A stretch of 64,000 nucleotides of DNA from Marinimicrobium sp050113635 (GCF_050113635.1 NZ_JBNJLT010000004.1:186001-250000), one strand, 5' to 3'. Positions 53,301 to 62,067 are shown, counted from the stretch's first letter. Numbers and translations are program-made. The notes: a model not told the origin generated them from the letters alone.

Positions 53301-54116
53301 CTTCCCTCTCGGGTGCAGGCCGAAGAGTACGCGGCCATGAGCGACATCATTTATCCGAACGTGGAAGACGACAAGCGGGATGTGCGGGTCGAGCTGACCG
53401 AGGATCATTCCGGCTTCCTGAATCTGAGCGATATGGACCCGGGTTCGTGGGTGGAATATCGGGTCAGTGGCGATGGCGGTCTCTACGAGGTTACCCTGCG
53501 AGTGGCCAGTGCCGTAGGCGGCACCCTGACCCTCTCTTCCGACGGAAACGAACTGGCGCAAGTATCCGTCCCGGCCACGGGTGGTTTGCAAAGCTGGCAA
53601 ACCGTGACGACAACGGTGGATCTTGACGCGGGGAATCAACCTCTGCGCCTGATGTTCAGTGACGCCATCAATGTGAACTGGCTGACGTTCGAGGAGGGCT
53701 CGGACAACGGTGGCGGCGATGAAGAACCTGAGCCTACCGGGGATTTGGCAGAGGGGCAGCCCGCTGTGTCTTCTTCTCAAGAGGCGGGCTGGCTGTCCGC
53801 CGCACAGGCCGTGGATGGCGATGGTGGCACCCGCTGGGCCAGCGCCTGGACCGAAAGCGAATGGATTTATGTGGATCTCGGCACGTCACAAACCCTCAGT
53901 CAAGTGGTGCTCGACTGGGAAGGTGCCTACGGCAAGGGGTATGAGATTCAGGTGTCGGATGACGCCAGTACCTGGACGACGGTATATACCGAAACGGCCG
54001 GTGTTGGCGGCGTGGATGATATTGCCGTTAACGCGACGGGGCGCTACGTCCGTATGCTCGGGACCGAGCGTGGTACGGGTTACGGTTACTCACTCTGGCG
54101 CTTTGAAGTCTATTAA
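50316..54116 (+). CDS. Secreted GH16-GH128 double beta-1,3-glucanase (laminarinase)
   Basis: 1266 residues. Signal peptide to AAAA; GH16 domain (about 30-278) with catalytic E144, D146, E149 in SGEWDILEAGS; two related beta-sandwich repeats of about 170 residues (YGIMTETTPV and FGIYTETPAH starts), probably carbohydrate-binding; a PKD domain (about 643-735, YLWDFGDGT); a GH128-like barrel with SWWYNWSHKPD, acid E815 in AFNEPNF and nucleophile E918 in WMTEFSHW; a CBM6-like module (about 1000-1130); a Gly/Glu/Pro linker; and a C-terminal discoidin/CBM32 module. Both catalytic families cut beta-1,3-glucans such as laminarin, so one protein may attack with two geometries. It lies downstream of the LytS/LytTR pair and ends at a strong terminator. 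Confidence 0.9.
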   Translation: MTTLKTPLWQALLIAGGCVFTHAAAAQQAEPVWAEEFDGERLNRSFWNFETGGHGFGNGELQYYTASSENVYLDDGQLVIEARNEEHNGNLFTSGRINTHGRVGFRYGVLEARIKLPDLGNGLWPAFWMLGNNYGIDGWPKSGEWDILEAGSREAIDNGTVNQTVSGAMHWWHESGDWSDWLQADAASSIDVAGGLNTYRVYRMEWTPSEVSMSVDGTEYFSMDITDPNMSEFRENPAHIILNMAVGGFNFVQITDPNNITAPFPAKMYVDYVRLYENQYTELDIAEEHLFSGNYGIMTETTPVLNELNWGDNTNLYIWNNMTTVATAPSEGSAALAYEVAPGDWWGMGLLHKDQNLRNYQHGYLHFDMKTESPTPITVGMGSTAGGDGSVELSAGAEQYGLERDGEWHHVAIPLSQFSGVDFETVQALFTLSGPAPAALMTVAVDNIYLTESVALEAPEYGNFGIYTETPAHRDAGNFGFGVSGDLFIWENTLTLSPGDVKEGNASLNLASNDLGWYGMGLTARQGFNLTAFDNASAMLHFSLKTTSQSAFQIGMKSGNRDDIGQLWIDFEAGNDPYGFVRDGTWQDIAIPMSDVAKDVDLADVRQLFQLLGTGEIDNIAIDDIYLSGGQQAEAPGTDGEEVNRAPRAAVKTSAMRGSAPLNVTLDASDSVDVNGDTLTYLWDFGDGTLGSGATVNHEFTEEGRYAVSVTVSDGELSDTTTNYVLVDNGHASVRSEKRGLGYGYHSEEDFAKISQGISWWYNWSHKPDVMIEDVYQNYGVEFAPMAWNGGFDDQAMREYLLDHPEVQYLLAFNEPNFLDQANMTPSQAVAEWPRLEAIADEFDLEIVSVAMNYCGNCNSEGGTTYYDPIDYLDDFFDLCPDCQVDAISIHAYMQDAGGVEWYVDRFKKYNKPIWMTEFSHWEDFTTQEDQKRFLVQVVDAFENDPDLERYAWFTGRRDGHPFNGLFDNRQSGVLTELGSIYVNMPVHNASNVHTLPSRVQAEEYAAMSDIIYPNVEDDKRDVRVELTEDHSGFLNLSDMDPGSWVEYRVSGDGGLYEVTLRVASAVGGTLTLSSDGNELAQVSVPATGGLQSWQTVTTTVDLDAGNQPLRLMFSDAINVNWLTFEEGSDNGGGDEEPEPTGDLAEGQPAVSSSQEAGWLSAAQAVDGDGGTRWASAWTESEWIYVDLGTSQTLSQVVLDWEGAYGKGYEIQVSDDASTWTTVYTETAGVGGVDDIAVNATGRYVRMLGTERGTGYGYSLWRFEVY

Positions 54117-54149
54117 GACGGACGTTCCTGGACAGGACCTGCGCTTTTC

Positions 54150-54180
54150 GGCCCGGCATTTATCTGCCGGGCCTTTTTTT
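54150..54180 (+). terminator. Rho-independent terminator after the glucanase
   Basis: Nine-base stem GGCCCGGCA / TGCCGGGCC (54150-54158 and 54165-54173) followed by seven T. Probably the end of the glucanase transcript. Confidence 0.9.
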
Positions 54181-54219
54181 ACGGGGCTTTTATGGTGCGT
54201 TACAGCTCGTTAAGGGGCG

Positions 54220-54993
54220 TTATAGCTCGATGTCGTAATCCACAATCACCGCCAGGTGAGTGGAGAACTGCTGGTTCTTGTAAATCGCCGCGTGCTCCAC
54301 ACGATGTCCGATCGGTGCCGAGACGACCTGGAAGTCGGTGCGCCAGCCTTCTCCCTCACCAATTTTACCGCTGGGCCACCAGCTGTACTCATCCGGGTCC
54401 TTGTTCGCCTTGCGGAAGGAATCCACGTAACCCAACTGGTTAAACAGCTGGCTCAGCCACTGCCGTTCGTGGGGCAGGAAGCCGGATTCGTGCTCGTTCT
54501 TCTCCGGATTAGTCACATCGCGGGGAGTATGGGCCATGGCCCAGTTGCCGCAAAAAATGAACTCACGCCGCTTGCGGGTGATTTTGTCCAGGTGAGCCTG
54601 CAGGTCATCGAAGAACTTGATTTTGACTTCCTGGGACTCCAGCTCCGAGGTGGCGCTGGGTGCCAGCAGCGAGCCAATACTCAACTGTTCGTAATCGATT
54701 TGCAGGTAGCGGCCTTCCATATCGACACCGGAGGAAAAACCCAACCCGAAGATCAGCGCCTTGGGTTGCTTTCGGGTGTAGATGGCCACGCCATTGTAGT
54801 GAGGTGTCCCGGAGTCGAAAAAGTAGGCGAAGTAGCCGTCCAACTGAAACACCGGCTTGTCGTCCAGTTCATATTCCAGAGCCCGCAAATCCTGCAGGCA
54901 GATGACATCCGCATCCTGACTGTCCAGCCAGTCGAACAGACCTCGCTGAGCCGCCTGGAAAATACCATCGACGCTAAGACTGATAACTCTCAT
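54220..54993 (-). CDS. crc: Catabolite repression control protein Crc (ExoIII fold, inactive)
   Basis: 257 residues, AP-endonuclease fold. It aligns with Pseudomonas Crc (MRVISLSVDGIFQAAQRGLFDWL, CLQDLRA, DGYFAYFFDS shown in parts) and sits next to pyrE as there. Catalytic positions of ExoIII are lost: the metal Glu region reads CLQDLRA, the DxN motif reads CGNWA, and the final SDH reads STH. Crc works with Hfq to hold translation of catabolic mRNAs. That would make it a natural controller of the sugar and amino-acid genes nearby; this is inference. Confidence 0.87.
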   Translation of the reverse strand: MRVISLSVDGIFQAAQRGLFDWLDSQDADVICLQDLRALEYELDDKPVFQLDGYFAYFFDSGTPHYNGVAIYTRKQPKALIFGLGFSSGVDMEGRYLQIDYEQLSIGSLLAPSATSELESQEVKIKFFDDLQAHLDKITRKRREFIFCGNWAMAHTPRDVTNPEKNEHESGFLPHERQWLSQLFNQLGYVDSFRKANKDPDEYSWWPSGKIGEGEGWRTDFQVVSAPIGHRVEHAAIYKNQQFSTHLAVIVDYDIEL

Positions 54994-55143
54994 ATTAGCC
55001 CCTTGTTTACGGACTGTGTATGATACCCGAGCTTGTTCTCTTTGTGTTAATTAGTGACAGAAAAACCGCGAAAATTGGTGATTTTTACACGTGTTCGGCG
55101 CGATTTTTCCACTGCAGTGCGGTACGGACCTGTACTGGATCGC

Positions 55144-55203
55144 TATAATTGTTGTTCCGGCGGGGGTGAAAGGCCGGGCAGGTGCAGGCCGCTGGTGCCG
55201 GAA
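55144..55203 (+). promoter_or_regulatory. Candidate pyrE promoter -10 and leader hairpin
   Basis: Exact TATAAT at 55144-55149, without a clear -35. Just downstream TTCCGGC (55155-55161) pairs with GCCGGAA (55197-55203). A second candidate -10, TATGAT at 55019-55024, lies further up. A leader hairpin would allow attenuation, as known for pyrE elsewhere. Confidence 0.4.
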
Positions 55204-55262
55204 TGTTCCGTTATTTCGCGTTCAACCTATTGTTCAATTTAGCGTATTTGCGAGAGATTTTC

Positions 55263-55904
55263 ATGGAGAATTACCAACGCGCCTTTATCGAGCTGGCGAT
55301 TGAGCATCAAGCCCTGGGGTTTGGTGAGTTTACCCTCAAGTCCGGGCGGCGCAGCCCCTACTTCTTCAATGCCGGTAAGTTTCAAACCGGCCGGGCGCTG
55401 GCGCAACTTGGGCGCTGTTATGCGGCCGCGCTGATGGCGGCGAATATCGATGTGGATTTGATTTTCGGCCCTGCCTACAAAGGCATTCCGCTGGCGACGA
55501 CCACGGCGGTGGCCCTGGCAGACCAACACGGGTGCGACCTGCCCTATGCGTTCAACCGCAAAGAAGCGAAAGACCATGGCGAGGGCGGGACCATTGTGGG
55601 TGCACCGTTGGCGGGCAAGGTAGTGATTGTGGACGATGTGATTACCGCCGGCACCGCCGTGGGTGAATCCATGGAGTTGATCCGTGCCGCCGGCGCTTCA
55701 CCGGCAGCGGTACTGATTGGCCTTAACCGTCAGGAGCGGGGCAAGGGCGCCGTATCGGCGATCCAGGAGGTGGAGCAGAACTACGGCATTCCGGTGATCA
55801 GTATCGTCAAGCTGGACCAGGTCGTAGCCTATCTTGAAGCCGATGGCGGGCGCGTGGAGACGGTAGCCGCCATCAACGCGTATCGGGCTGAGTATGGTGT
55901 GTAA
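55263..55904 (+). CDS. pyrE: Orotate phosphoribosyltransferase
   Basis: 213 residues from ATG at 55263 (MENYQRAFIELAIEHQALGFG in part). The PRPP loop VVIVDDVITAGTA and GPAYKGIPLATTTA are clear, as is FNRKEAKDHGEGG. It makes OMP from orotate and PRPP in pyrimidine synthesis. It diverges from crc, the Pseudomonas arrangement. Confidence 0.96.
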   Translation: MENYQRAFIELAIEHQALGFGEFTLKSGRRSPYFFNAGKFQTGRALAQLGRCYAAALMAANIDVDLIFGPAYKGIPLATTTAVALADQHGCDLPYAFNRKEAKDHGEGGTIVGAPLAGKVVIVDDVITAGTAVGESMELIRAAGASPAAVLIGLNRQERGKGAVSAIQEVEQNYGIPVISIVKLDQVVAYLEADGGRVETVAAINAYRAEYGV

Positions 55905-56544
55905 CGGTCACAAAACAATCCGGCGCCTGGTGTGGGCCTTGAGCGTATTCGCTCTGGGCTGTTTGCCCATGGCGGGGCTAGTGAGTGCCCAAGCGCAGGA
56001 AAAAGTGTACTACCGGTACGTCAATGACGAGGGCGTGCAGGTGCTGGACGACCATATCCCGCCCCGTTTCGTGCCCAAAGGGTATGAGGTGGTGTCGCTC
56101 AACGGGACGGTGCTGCGCCGGGTAGCGCCCGCCCCGTCGCCCGAAGAGCAGCGCGCTCGTGAGGAGGCTAAGCGCCAGCGCATTCAGCAGGACGCCTATC
56201 ACCAGGAGTTGCGGCGCCGTTACAGTACGGTCAAAGATATCGAGGATGCCAAGCGACGCAACCTCGCGGAACTTCAGGGTAATATCAGTATTCTGGAGAG
56301 CAATCTGAGCAATGTTCGGCTACAGATTCGCGATCAGGAAGGCCGGGCCGCCCGACTGGAGCGCAGTGGACAAACGGTACCGGACGCATTGCTTGATAAC
56401 ATTGCGACGCTCAAGCAGGAAGTGCAGAAAAATCTGGCGCAAATCGAACGGCGGCAAACGGAATACGACGAAGTGGCCGAGAAATTTGACGAAGATGCTG
56501 AAGCCTTCCGTGCGATGAAGGCGTCGAGTCAGTCGGTGCCCTAG
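55894..56544 (+). CDS. DUF4124-type exported coiled-coil protein
   Basis: 216 residues. Signal peptide to SAQA, then a DUF4124-like segment (VYYRYVNDEGVQVLDDHIPPRFV), then a long charged coiled coil (about 80-205). It is periplasmic by prediction. The start overlaps the pyrE stop by 11 bases, so it is co-transcribed. The function of such proteins is unknown. Confidence 0.75.
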   Translation: MVCNGHKTIRRLVWALSVFALGCLPMAGLVSAQAQEKVYYRYVNDEGVQVLDDHIPPRFVPKGYEVVSLNGTVLRRVAPAPSPEEQRAREEAKRQRIQQDAYHQELRRRYSTVKDIEDAKRRNLAELQGNISILESNLSNVRLQIRDQEGRAARLERSGQTVPDALLDNIATLKQEVQKNLAQIERRQTEYDEVAEKFDEDAEAFRAMKASSQSVP

Positions 56545-57137
56545 GCGCGCATCAACCCGTTGATCAACACCGGCCATTGCTCGGCCCAGTGTTCCGTGGG
56601 GGGGCGTCGAAACTGGCTGCGCACGAACTGCGTGATCCGGCCATCGGCACAGGCCATCAACAGATTGGCGGCGGCCGAGAGAGGCAGGTTGGGTCGCAGC
56701 CCCTCGCGTAACTCCGCTTCCCGCAGAATTTGTTTTAGCTGGGTCTCTATCCGCTCAAACAGTTGCGCAACGCGATGGCGCAACCGCTCGGTTTCGCCCG
56801 TCAGAGCATCGCCGGTCAGCAGGCGGGTGATGCCGGGATTGCGCTCGGTAAAGGTCAGCAGGAGCAGCAGTATTTTTTCGCACTGACGCAGAGCCCCGGG
56901 TTCGTCCCGAACGATCAGGGAAATGCGGGTAAAAATGGTGTTCTCAATGAACTCGATCAACCCTTCGAACATTTTGGATTTGCTGGGGAAGTGACGGTAC
57001 AGTGCCGCCTCTGAGACGCCCACTTCCCGTGCCAGGGCCGCCGTGGTGATCCGGGCGCCGGGGCTGGCTTCGAGCATGTGAGCCAGAGATTCCAGGATCT
57101 GTTGGCGTCGGGAAACTTTGGTGCTGGGTTTGCTCAT
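56541..57137 (-). CDS. slmA: Nucleoid occlusion factor SlmA (TetR family)
   Basis: 198 residues from ATG 57137. The N-terminal TetR HTH (ITTAALAREVGVSEAALYRHFPSKSKMFEGLIEFIE in part) matches SlmA, and the C-terminal part ends in RPPTEHWAEQWPVL. It binds DNA and FtsZ to stop septation over the nucleoid. Its place next to pyrE is the same as in E. coli. Convergent with the DUF4124 gene, overlapping by four bases. Confidence 0.93.
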   Translation of the reverse strand: MSKPSTKVSRRQQILESLAHMLEASPGARITTAALAREVGVSEAALYRHFPSKSKMFEGLIEFIENTIFTRISLIVRDEPGALRQCEKILLLLLTFTERNPGITRLLTGDALTGETERLRHRVAQLFERIETQLKQILREAELREGLRPNLPLSAAANLLMACADGRITQFVRSQFRRPPTEHWAEQWPVLINGLMRA

Positions 57138-57281
57138 GGTGTTCCGTCTTGAGGCTGTTTGAATCCGTCGGCACAAGCGTCAGGAAGTTTTAGGCGACGT
57201 GGGTAATGCTATCCGCATTGTCGCCTGTCTTCAATCAAAGTGTGCGTTTTGTCGCAAATCGTGTGTTCCGAGTCTTGTTGA

Positions 57282-58181
57282 TTACGGCTTGTTGGTAATC
57301 AGAGTGCCCACACCGGCGTCGGTGAAAATCTCCAGCAGCACCGCATGGGCCACGCGCCCGTCAATAATGTGAGCGCTGTTGACGCCGCACTTGACCGCAT
57401 CCAGGGCGCAACCAATTTTGGGGAGCATGCCGCCATAAATGGTGCCATCGGCGATCAAATCATCCACCTGCTGCGTGGTCAGCCCGGTCAGTACCTCGCC
57501 GTTCTTATCCTGCAGGCCAGCCACGTTGGTGAGCAGCATCAGCTTCTCGGCCCGCAGCACTTCCGCGATTTTTCCGGCCACCAAATCGGCATTAATATTA
57601 TAGGACGCTCCGTCATCGCCAACGCCAATGGGGGCAATCACCGGAATAAAATCGCTGTCGATCAGCATGTCGATAACGGAGGTGTTGATGCCCGCGACTT
57701 CCCCCACATGACCGATGTCGATAATCTCGGGCGCCTGCATCTCCGGAGTCTGACGTTTGGCGGAGAGCTTGCGGGCGCGAATCAGTTGCCCGTCCTTGCC
57801 GGTAATGCCGATCGCGTGACCGCCATTGTGATTGATCAGGCTGACAATCTGTTTGTTCACGGTGCCGCCCAGAACCATCTCCACCACATCCATGGTTTTG
57901 CTGTCGGTCACCCGCATGCCGTTGACGAATTCGGACTCAATGTTCAACTGCTTGAGCAGTTCACCAATTTGAGGGCCGCCGCCGTGAACCACAATCGGAT
58001 TCATGCCCACCAGTTTCATCAGGACGATATCGCGGGCGAAACTGTTTTGCAGGTCCTCGTCGATCATGGCGTTGCCGCCAAACTTGATCACGATGGTTTT
58101 ACCGGTGAAGCGCTGGATGTAGGGCAGCGCTTCGGTCAGTACCTGAGCTACATTCATGGCTTGAGTGCGATTCAAAGACAT
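57282..58181 (-). CDS. argB: Acetylglutamate kinase
   Basis: 299 residues. VIKFGGNAMID (lysine-Gly-Gly phosphate loop), VVHGGGPQIG and NINADLVAGKIAE are the family motifs. It phosphorylates N-acetylglutamate in arginine synthesis. N-terminal residues before GKTIVIKFGG form the helix seen in arginine-sensitive hexameric enzymes. It lies 16 bases after the algC stop in the coaBC-algC-argB group. Confidence 0.96.
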   Translation of the reverse strand: MSLNRTQAMNVAQVLTEALPYIQRFTGKTIVIKFGGNAMIDEDLQNSFARDIVLMKLVGMNPIVVHGGGPQIGELLKQLNIESEFVNGMRVTDSKTMDVVEMVLGGTVNKQIVSLINHNGGHAIGITGKDGQLIRARKLSAKRQTPEMQAPEIIDIGHVGEVAGINTSVIDMLIDSDFIPVIAPIGVGDDGASYNINADLVAGKIAEVLRAEKLMLLTNVAGLQDKNGEVLTGLTTQQVDDLIADGTIYGGMLPKIGCALDAVKCGVNSAHIIDGRVAHAVLLEIFTDAGVGTLITNKP

Positions 58182-58197
58182 AACGTGTTCCGTCCGG

Positions 58198-60666
58198 TTA
58201 AAGGTCGATCTTGAGATCCGGCGCGATTTTCAGCAGTTCGCGCAAAAACAGTTGTTGCAGCTTTTCCAGGGCGTCCTCGCTGTCGGCCTCGAACCGCAAG
58301 GTCAGGGCGGCAGAAGTATTGGAAGCACGCACCAGTCCCCAGCCTCTGGCAAAGTCTACCCGCACCCCGTCAATCGTGGTGAGCTTGCCGCTGCGGAACT
58401 CGCCTTCCCGGGCAAGCCGTTCCACGATGGTGAATTTTTCGCGGTCGTCCACCGGGATTTTCAGCTCCGGTGTGGCGGGCAAGGCTGGAAAGGCGGCGAA
58501 GATATCGTCAATGGACTGATCGCGCAAGGTGATGATCTCCAGCAGACGGGCGAGTGTGTACAGACCGTCGTCGAAACCGTACCAGCGATCCTTGATGAAA
58601 ATATGGCCGGAGTACTCGCCGCCAATTAACGCCCCGGTTTCGATCATTTTCGATTTCATGTGCGAGTGGCCGGTTTTCCACATGATGGGCCGACCCCCGT
58701 AGCTGGTAATCAACTGGCTGAGTTGACGTGTGCATTTTACATCGAACAGGACATCAGCACCGGGGTGGCGGGTGAGCACATCGCGGGCGAACAGCATCAT
58801 TAATTGATCCGGCCAGATGATCTGTCCTTTGGGTGTCACCACGACCAGGCGGTCGCCATCGCCGTCCAGTGCCGCCCCCAGGTCGGCGCCAGTCTCGCGA
58901 ACCTGATCGATCAGGGCCTGAAGGTTGGAGGGCTGTGTGGGGTCCGGGTCGTGATTGGGGAAGTGCCCGTCCAGTTCGCAGAACAACGGCGTGACGGTGC
59001 AGCCAAGTTCCTCGAACAGGCGCGGTCCCACAATGCCGGTCACGGCATTCCCCGCGTCAAACACCAGGGAGATATCACCCGCCATCGCCACGTCGGAAAA
59101 GATTCGCTCGATATAGTCGTCGGTAATATCTTGCGCTCGTCGCGCGCCTTGCCCCTCGCGGTATCGTTGGTGCTCAATTCGCGCACGTACATCCAGCACC
59201 GAGTCGTCTGCCAGTGTGACGCCGTTGATGATCATTTTGAAGCCGTTGTAGGGGGCGGGATTATGGCTGGCGGTTACCATCACGCCGCTGGAGGTTTCCG
59301 GCAGGTGGTGGGTCGCGAAGTGCATTAAGGGCGTAGGCACGATACCCAGATCAATCACATCGCAGCCGGTGGATAACAGGCCCTCGCACAACGCCTCGGC
59401 CAGTGCGGGGCTGTGCGTGCGACCGTCCCGTGCGACCACGATGGCGGTTTCACCTTGCTCCAATGCCTCGGTGCCGAGTGCACGCCCAATGTGTTCAGCC
59501 AGCTCGGGGGTCAATTGGGTGTCCGCCAGCCCGCGAATATCATAGGAGCGAAAAATGCCATCGGGGATAACGATGGAATCAGGCGCGGGAGAGTCGTCCA
59601 CTACGGGACTTTTCGTCGGAGCGCGTTTCATGGTGGTGTTGTCCAGCGCCAGGATATCTTCGTCCTCATCGCTGACCTCGATATCCAGAATGTCCTGGTT
59701 CTGGAACAGAGGGCTGGCCATGACATCGTCTTCGTCTCGCTCTTTCGTTGTTGGCGCGTCGTGTGTCGTGGCGGACGAGGTATGAGCGTTGTCTTTTTGG
59801 CGGGGCAAAGCGCGCGACTTCATCAAGTGGCCCGCCAGCCAGGCGCCGAGCAGGCCGCCAATGCTGGTGGCGGATAGAATCAATAGCCAGAGCGTGGGAG
59901 GTTCCCGAGTTTGTTCCACCAGGGCCGGCGATGCGGTAAACGTCAGAGTCCAGTGGCTGTTGGCGATTGGAACTTCATGAGAAACGCCCCCGCCCTCCTC
60001 GCCGCGTTGATAGACGGTTAACGTGGCGCTGTCGAAAATTCGCTGTGTCAGCTCGACACGGCCCAGTGTGGGATCAAGCGTGGAGAGCGGCGCTCGCCAG
60101 CTCGGCTCATCGAACGTGACCAGCAAAGTGCCGGCAACGGGTTCACCTGGCGCAGGCGGAACGGGAGCAATCACATGCAACTGCCATTGTTGCTCGATAC
60201 GGGCCAGCTCCGGACGGTACATTTCGCGGCGCTCCGCGCGGCGTATAAGATCCACCTCGGCAAAACGCAGGGGCACGGCATGGTTCCGGTCCAGTTCGGC
60301 CTGCCCGGCGGGTATCAAACGCACCGCCAGCACCTGTTCCAGTTGCTTTTCCAGAGTGGCCTGGTAAGCCGCCTGGGAAGCGGAATCGGTCAGCGCGGTC
60401 AGTGTTGCCGGTTCGGCGGCCAGTTGGGCTACCTGATTCTGGGTGTCGGTTAGAAAGCGCTGCAACGTTCGCGCCGCTTGCACGGCCTGGTTCTGCGTGC
60501 TGGCCACCAGCCGTTCTTGCCCCGACTCGACCACCATGCGTTGGTACAGCCAATAGCCCAAGGCGGCGTTGAGCGCGATGACGACCAGCACCAACAGGGC
60601 AATTCTTTGCTGGCGGGCCTGTCGGGCGCGTTGCTGCTTTTGTTGTTGTGGAGTTCTGCGTGTCAC
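58198..60666 (-). CDS. algC: Phosphomannomutase/phosphoglucomutase AlgC, membrane-domain form
   Basis: 822 residues, much longer than the 460-residue catalytic unit. Two membrane helices (about 22-42 and 263-283) enclose a periplasmic sensor-like domain of about 215 residues, followed by an acidic linker. The catalytic part begins IFRSYDIRGL and holds the phosphoserine S467 in TASHNP, DGDGDR for metal, and GGEYSGH. It interconverts mannose or glucose 6- and 1-phosphates for exopolysaccharide and LPS. Long membrane-fused forms occur in several Pseudomonas relatives. Confidence 0.93.
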   Translation of the reverse strand: MTRRTPQQQKQQRARQARQQRIALLVLVVIALNAALGYWLYQRMVVESGQERLVASTQNQAVQAARTLQRFLTDTQNQVAQLAAEPATLTALTDSASQAAYQATLEKQLEQVLAVRLIPAGQAELDRNHAVPLRFAEVDLIRRAERREMYRPELARIEQQWQLHVIAPVPPAPGEPVAGTLLVTFDEPSWRAPLSTLDPTLGRVELTQRIFDSATLTVYQRGEEGGGVSHEVPIANSHWTLTFTASPALVEQTREPPTLWLLILSATSIGGLLGAWLAGHLMKSRALPRQKDNAHTSSATTHDAPTTKERDEDDVMASPLFQNQDILDIEVSDEDEDILALDNTTMKRAPTKSPVVDDSPAPDSIVIPDGIFRSYDIRGLADTQLTPELAEHIGRALGTEALEQGETAIVVARDGRTHSPALAEALCEGLLSTGCDVIDLGIVPTPLMHFATHHLPETSSGVMVTASHNPAPYNGFKMIINGVTLADDSVLDVRARIEHQRYREGQGARRAQDITDDYIERIFSDVAMAGDISLVFDAGNAVTGIVGPRLFEELGCTVTPLFCELDGHFPNHDPDPTQPSNLQALIDQVRETGADLGAALDGDGDRLVVVTPKGQIIWPDQLMMLFARDVLTRHPGADVLFDVKCTRQLSQLITSYGGRPIMWKTGHSHMKSKMIETGALIGGEYSGHIFIKDRWYGFDDGLYTLARLLEIITLRDQSIDDIFAAFPALPATPELKIPVDDREKFTIVERLAREGEFRSGKLTTIDGVRVDFARGWGLVRASNTSAALTLRFEADSEDALEKLQQLFLRELLKIAPDLKIDL

Positions 60667-60718
60667 CGTGTCGAGTTCCTTTAGTGTCGGGACTGAAAAG
60701 TGTCGGGGACTGGAATTA

Positions 60719-61915
60719 TTAGGGCAGATAGCGGGCCAGTTGTTCTATCAGCGCACGTGCCAGCTGCGTTTTGCTCATCGGCTCGTAGGATTGTTCCCGC
60801 TCGCGATCAATAAGGACCACCGCATTGTCGTCACTGTTAAAGCCAAGCCCGTCGCGAGTGATATCGTTGGCGATAATAGCGTCGAGCCTTTTCCGCTCCA
60901 GTTTGGCCCGCGCGTGTTCGAGCACCTGCTCGCTCTCGGCAGCGAAACCGACGGTGATCGGTTTGGGGAACAACTGAGCCACGTCCGCGACAATGTCCGG
61001 GTTTTTGACCAGCGTGAGCTCTCGCTGTGTCTCGCCGGCTTTTTTCATTTTTTGGCTCAGGTACTGCTGCGGCCGATAATCCGCCACCGCAGCGGCGGCA
61101 ATAAAAAGATCGCACGGCTGTGCTTGTGCCAGGCTGGCTTCGTGCATATCCCGGGCACTGATCACATCAATACGCGTGACCCGCTCGGGTGCTGGCAGTG
61201 CCGTGGGGCCGCTGATTAAAATGACCTCCGCCCCGGCTTCGGCGGCGGCTTCGGCCAGCGCGTAGCCCATTTTGCCTGAGCTGTGGTTGCTAAGGTATCG
61301 CACCGGATCAATGGCCTCCCGCGTGGGGCCAGCGGTAATGACCACCCGGCGCCCTGAGAGCAATCCCGTTTCAAATCCGGCTGCCAGGGCGGTGGCCAGC
61401 GCCTCCGGTTCCAGCATTCGACCGGGGCCGACCTCACCGCAGGCCTGGCTGCCATCGCCCGGCCCCAACAACTGAATGCCCCGACGGCGAAGCGGCTCCA
61501 AATTGGCTTGGGTGGCGGGGTTTTGCCACATGCCCTGATTCATGGCCGGTGCCAGGCTAATGGGTGCCCGGGTGGCCAGGCACAGCGTGCTGAGCAGGTC
61601 GTCCCCCCGACCCGACGCCAGTCGAGCCATAAAGTCGGCGCTGGCCGGCGCCACCAGAACCCGGTCGGCCCAGCGGGCCAGCTCGATATGTCCCATGGCT
61701 GCCTCGGCGGCCGGGTCCAGCAAATCGGTGTGGACTGGGTGTCCCGACAGCGCCTGAAACGTCAGCGGCGTCATAAACTTCTGCGCGGCCTCCGTCATTA
61801 CCACGCGCACCTCAGCGCCGCGCTCGCGCAGGCGACGCACCAGTTCGGCACTTTTATACGCGGCGATGCCGCCAGTGACCCCAAGGAGAATACGTTTGTT
61901 GGTCAGCGAGCTCAT
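60719..61915 (-). CDS. coaBC: Bifunctional phosphopantothenoylcysteine decarboxylase/synthase
   Basis: 398 residues. CoaC part: GVTGGIAAYKSAELVRRL with FMN-binding, catalytic His in QALSGHPVHTD, and PAMNQGMW. CoaB part: VITAGPTREAIDPVRYLSNHSSGKMG and ANDITRDGLGFNSDDN. Two steps of coenzyme A synthesis. In Pseudomonas dut follows; here algC follows after 52 bases, so dut is not in this operon. Confidence 0.96.
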   Translation of the reverse strand: MSSLTNKRILLGVTGGIAAYKSAELVRRLRERGAEVRVVMTEAAQKFMTPLTFQALSGHPVHTDLLDPAAEAAMGHIELARWADRVLVAPASADFMARLASGRGDDLLSTLCLATRAPISLAPAMNQGMWQNPATQANLEPLRRRGIQLLGPGDGSQACGEVGPGRMLEPEALATALAAGFETGLLSGRRVVITAGPTREAIDPVRYLSNHSSGKMGYALAEAAAEAGAEVILISGPTALPAPERVTRIDVISARDMHEASLAQAQPCDLFIAAAAVADYRPQQYLSQKMKKAGETQRELTLVKNPDIVADVAQLFPKPITVGFAAESEQVLEHARAKLERKRLDAIIANDITRDGLGFNSDDNAVVLIDREREQSYEPMSKTQLARALIEQLARYLP

Positions 61916-62067
61916 AATGGCGCGGCGCGAAGGCTCCTACAGCTTGACAGATAGTCGCTAAGATACCATTCTCGGGCCTGTTACCACTAGGCCGGTACCG
62001 TTACCGTCAACCACCGTAAACGCCAAGGCCGCTTCTTATTCAGGAAAACCAGACAGGGAGTCACACA

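Noticed and set aside
54184..54232. Imperfect direct repeat GCGTTACAGCTCG / GCGTTATAGCTCG at the crc end
   Set aside because: Probably a local duplication of the last codons of crc; too short and isolated to treat as an attachment site.
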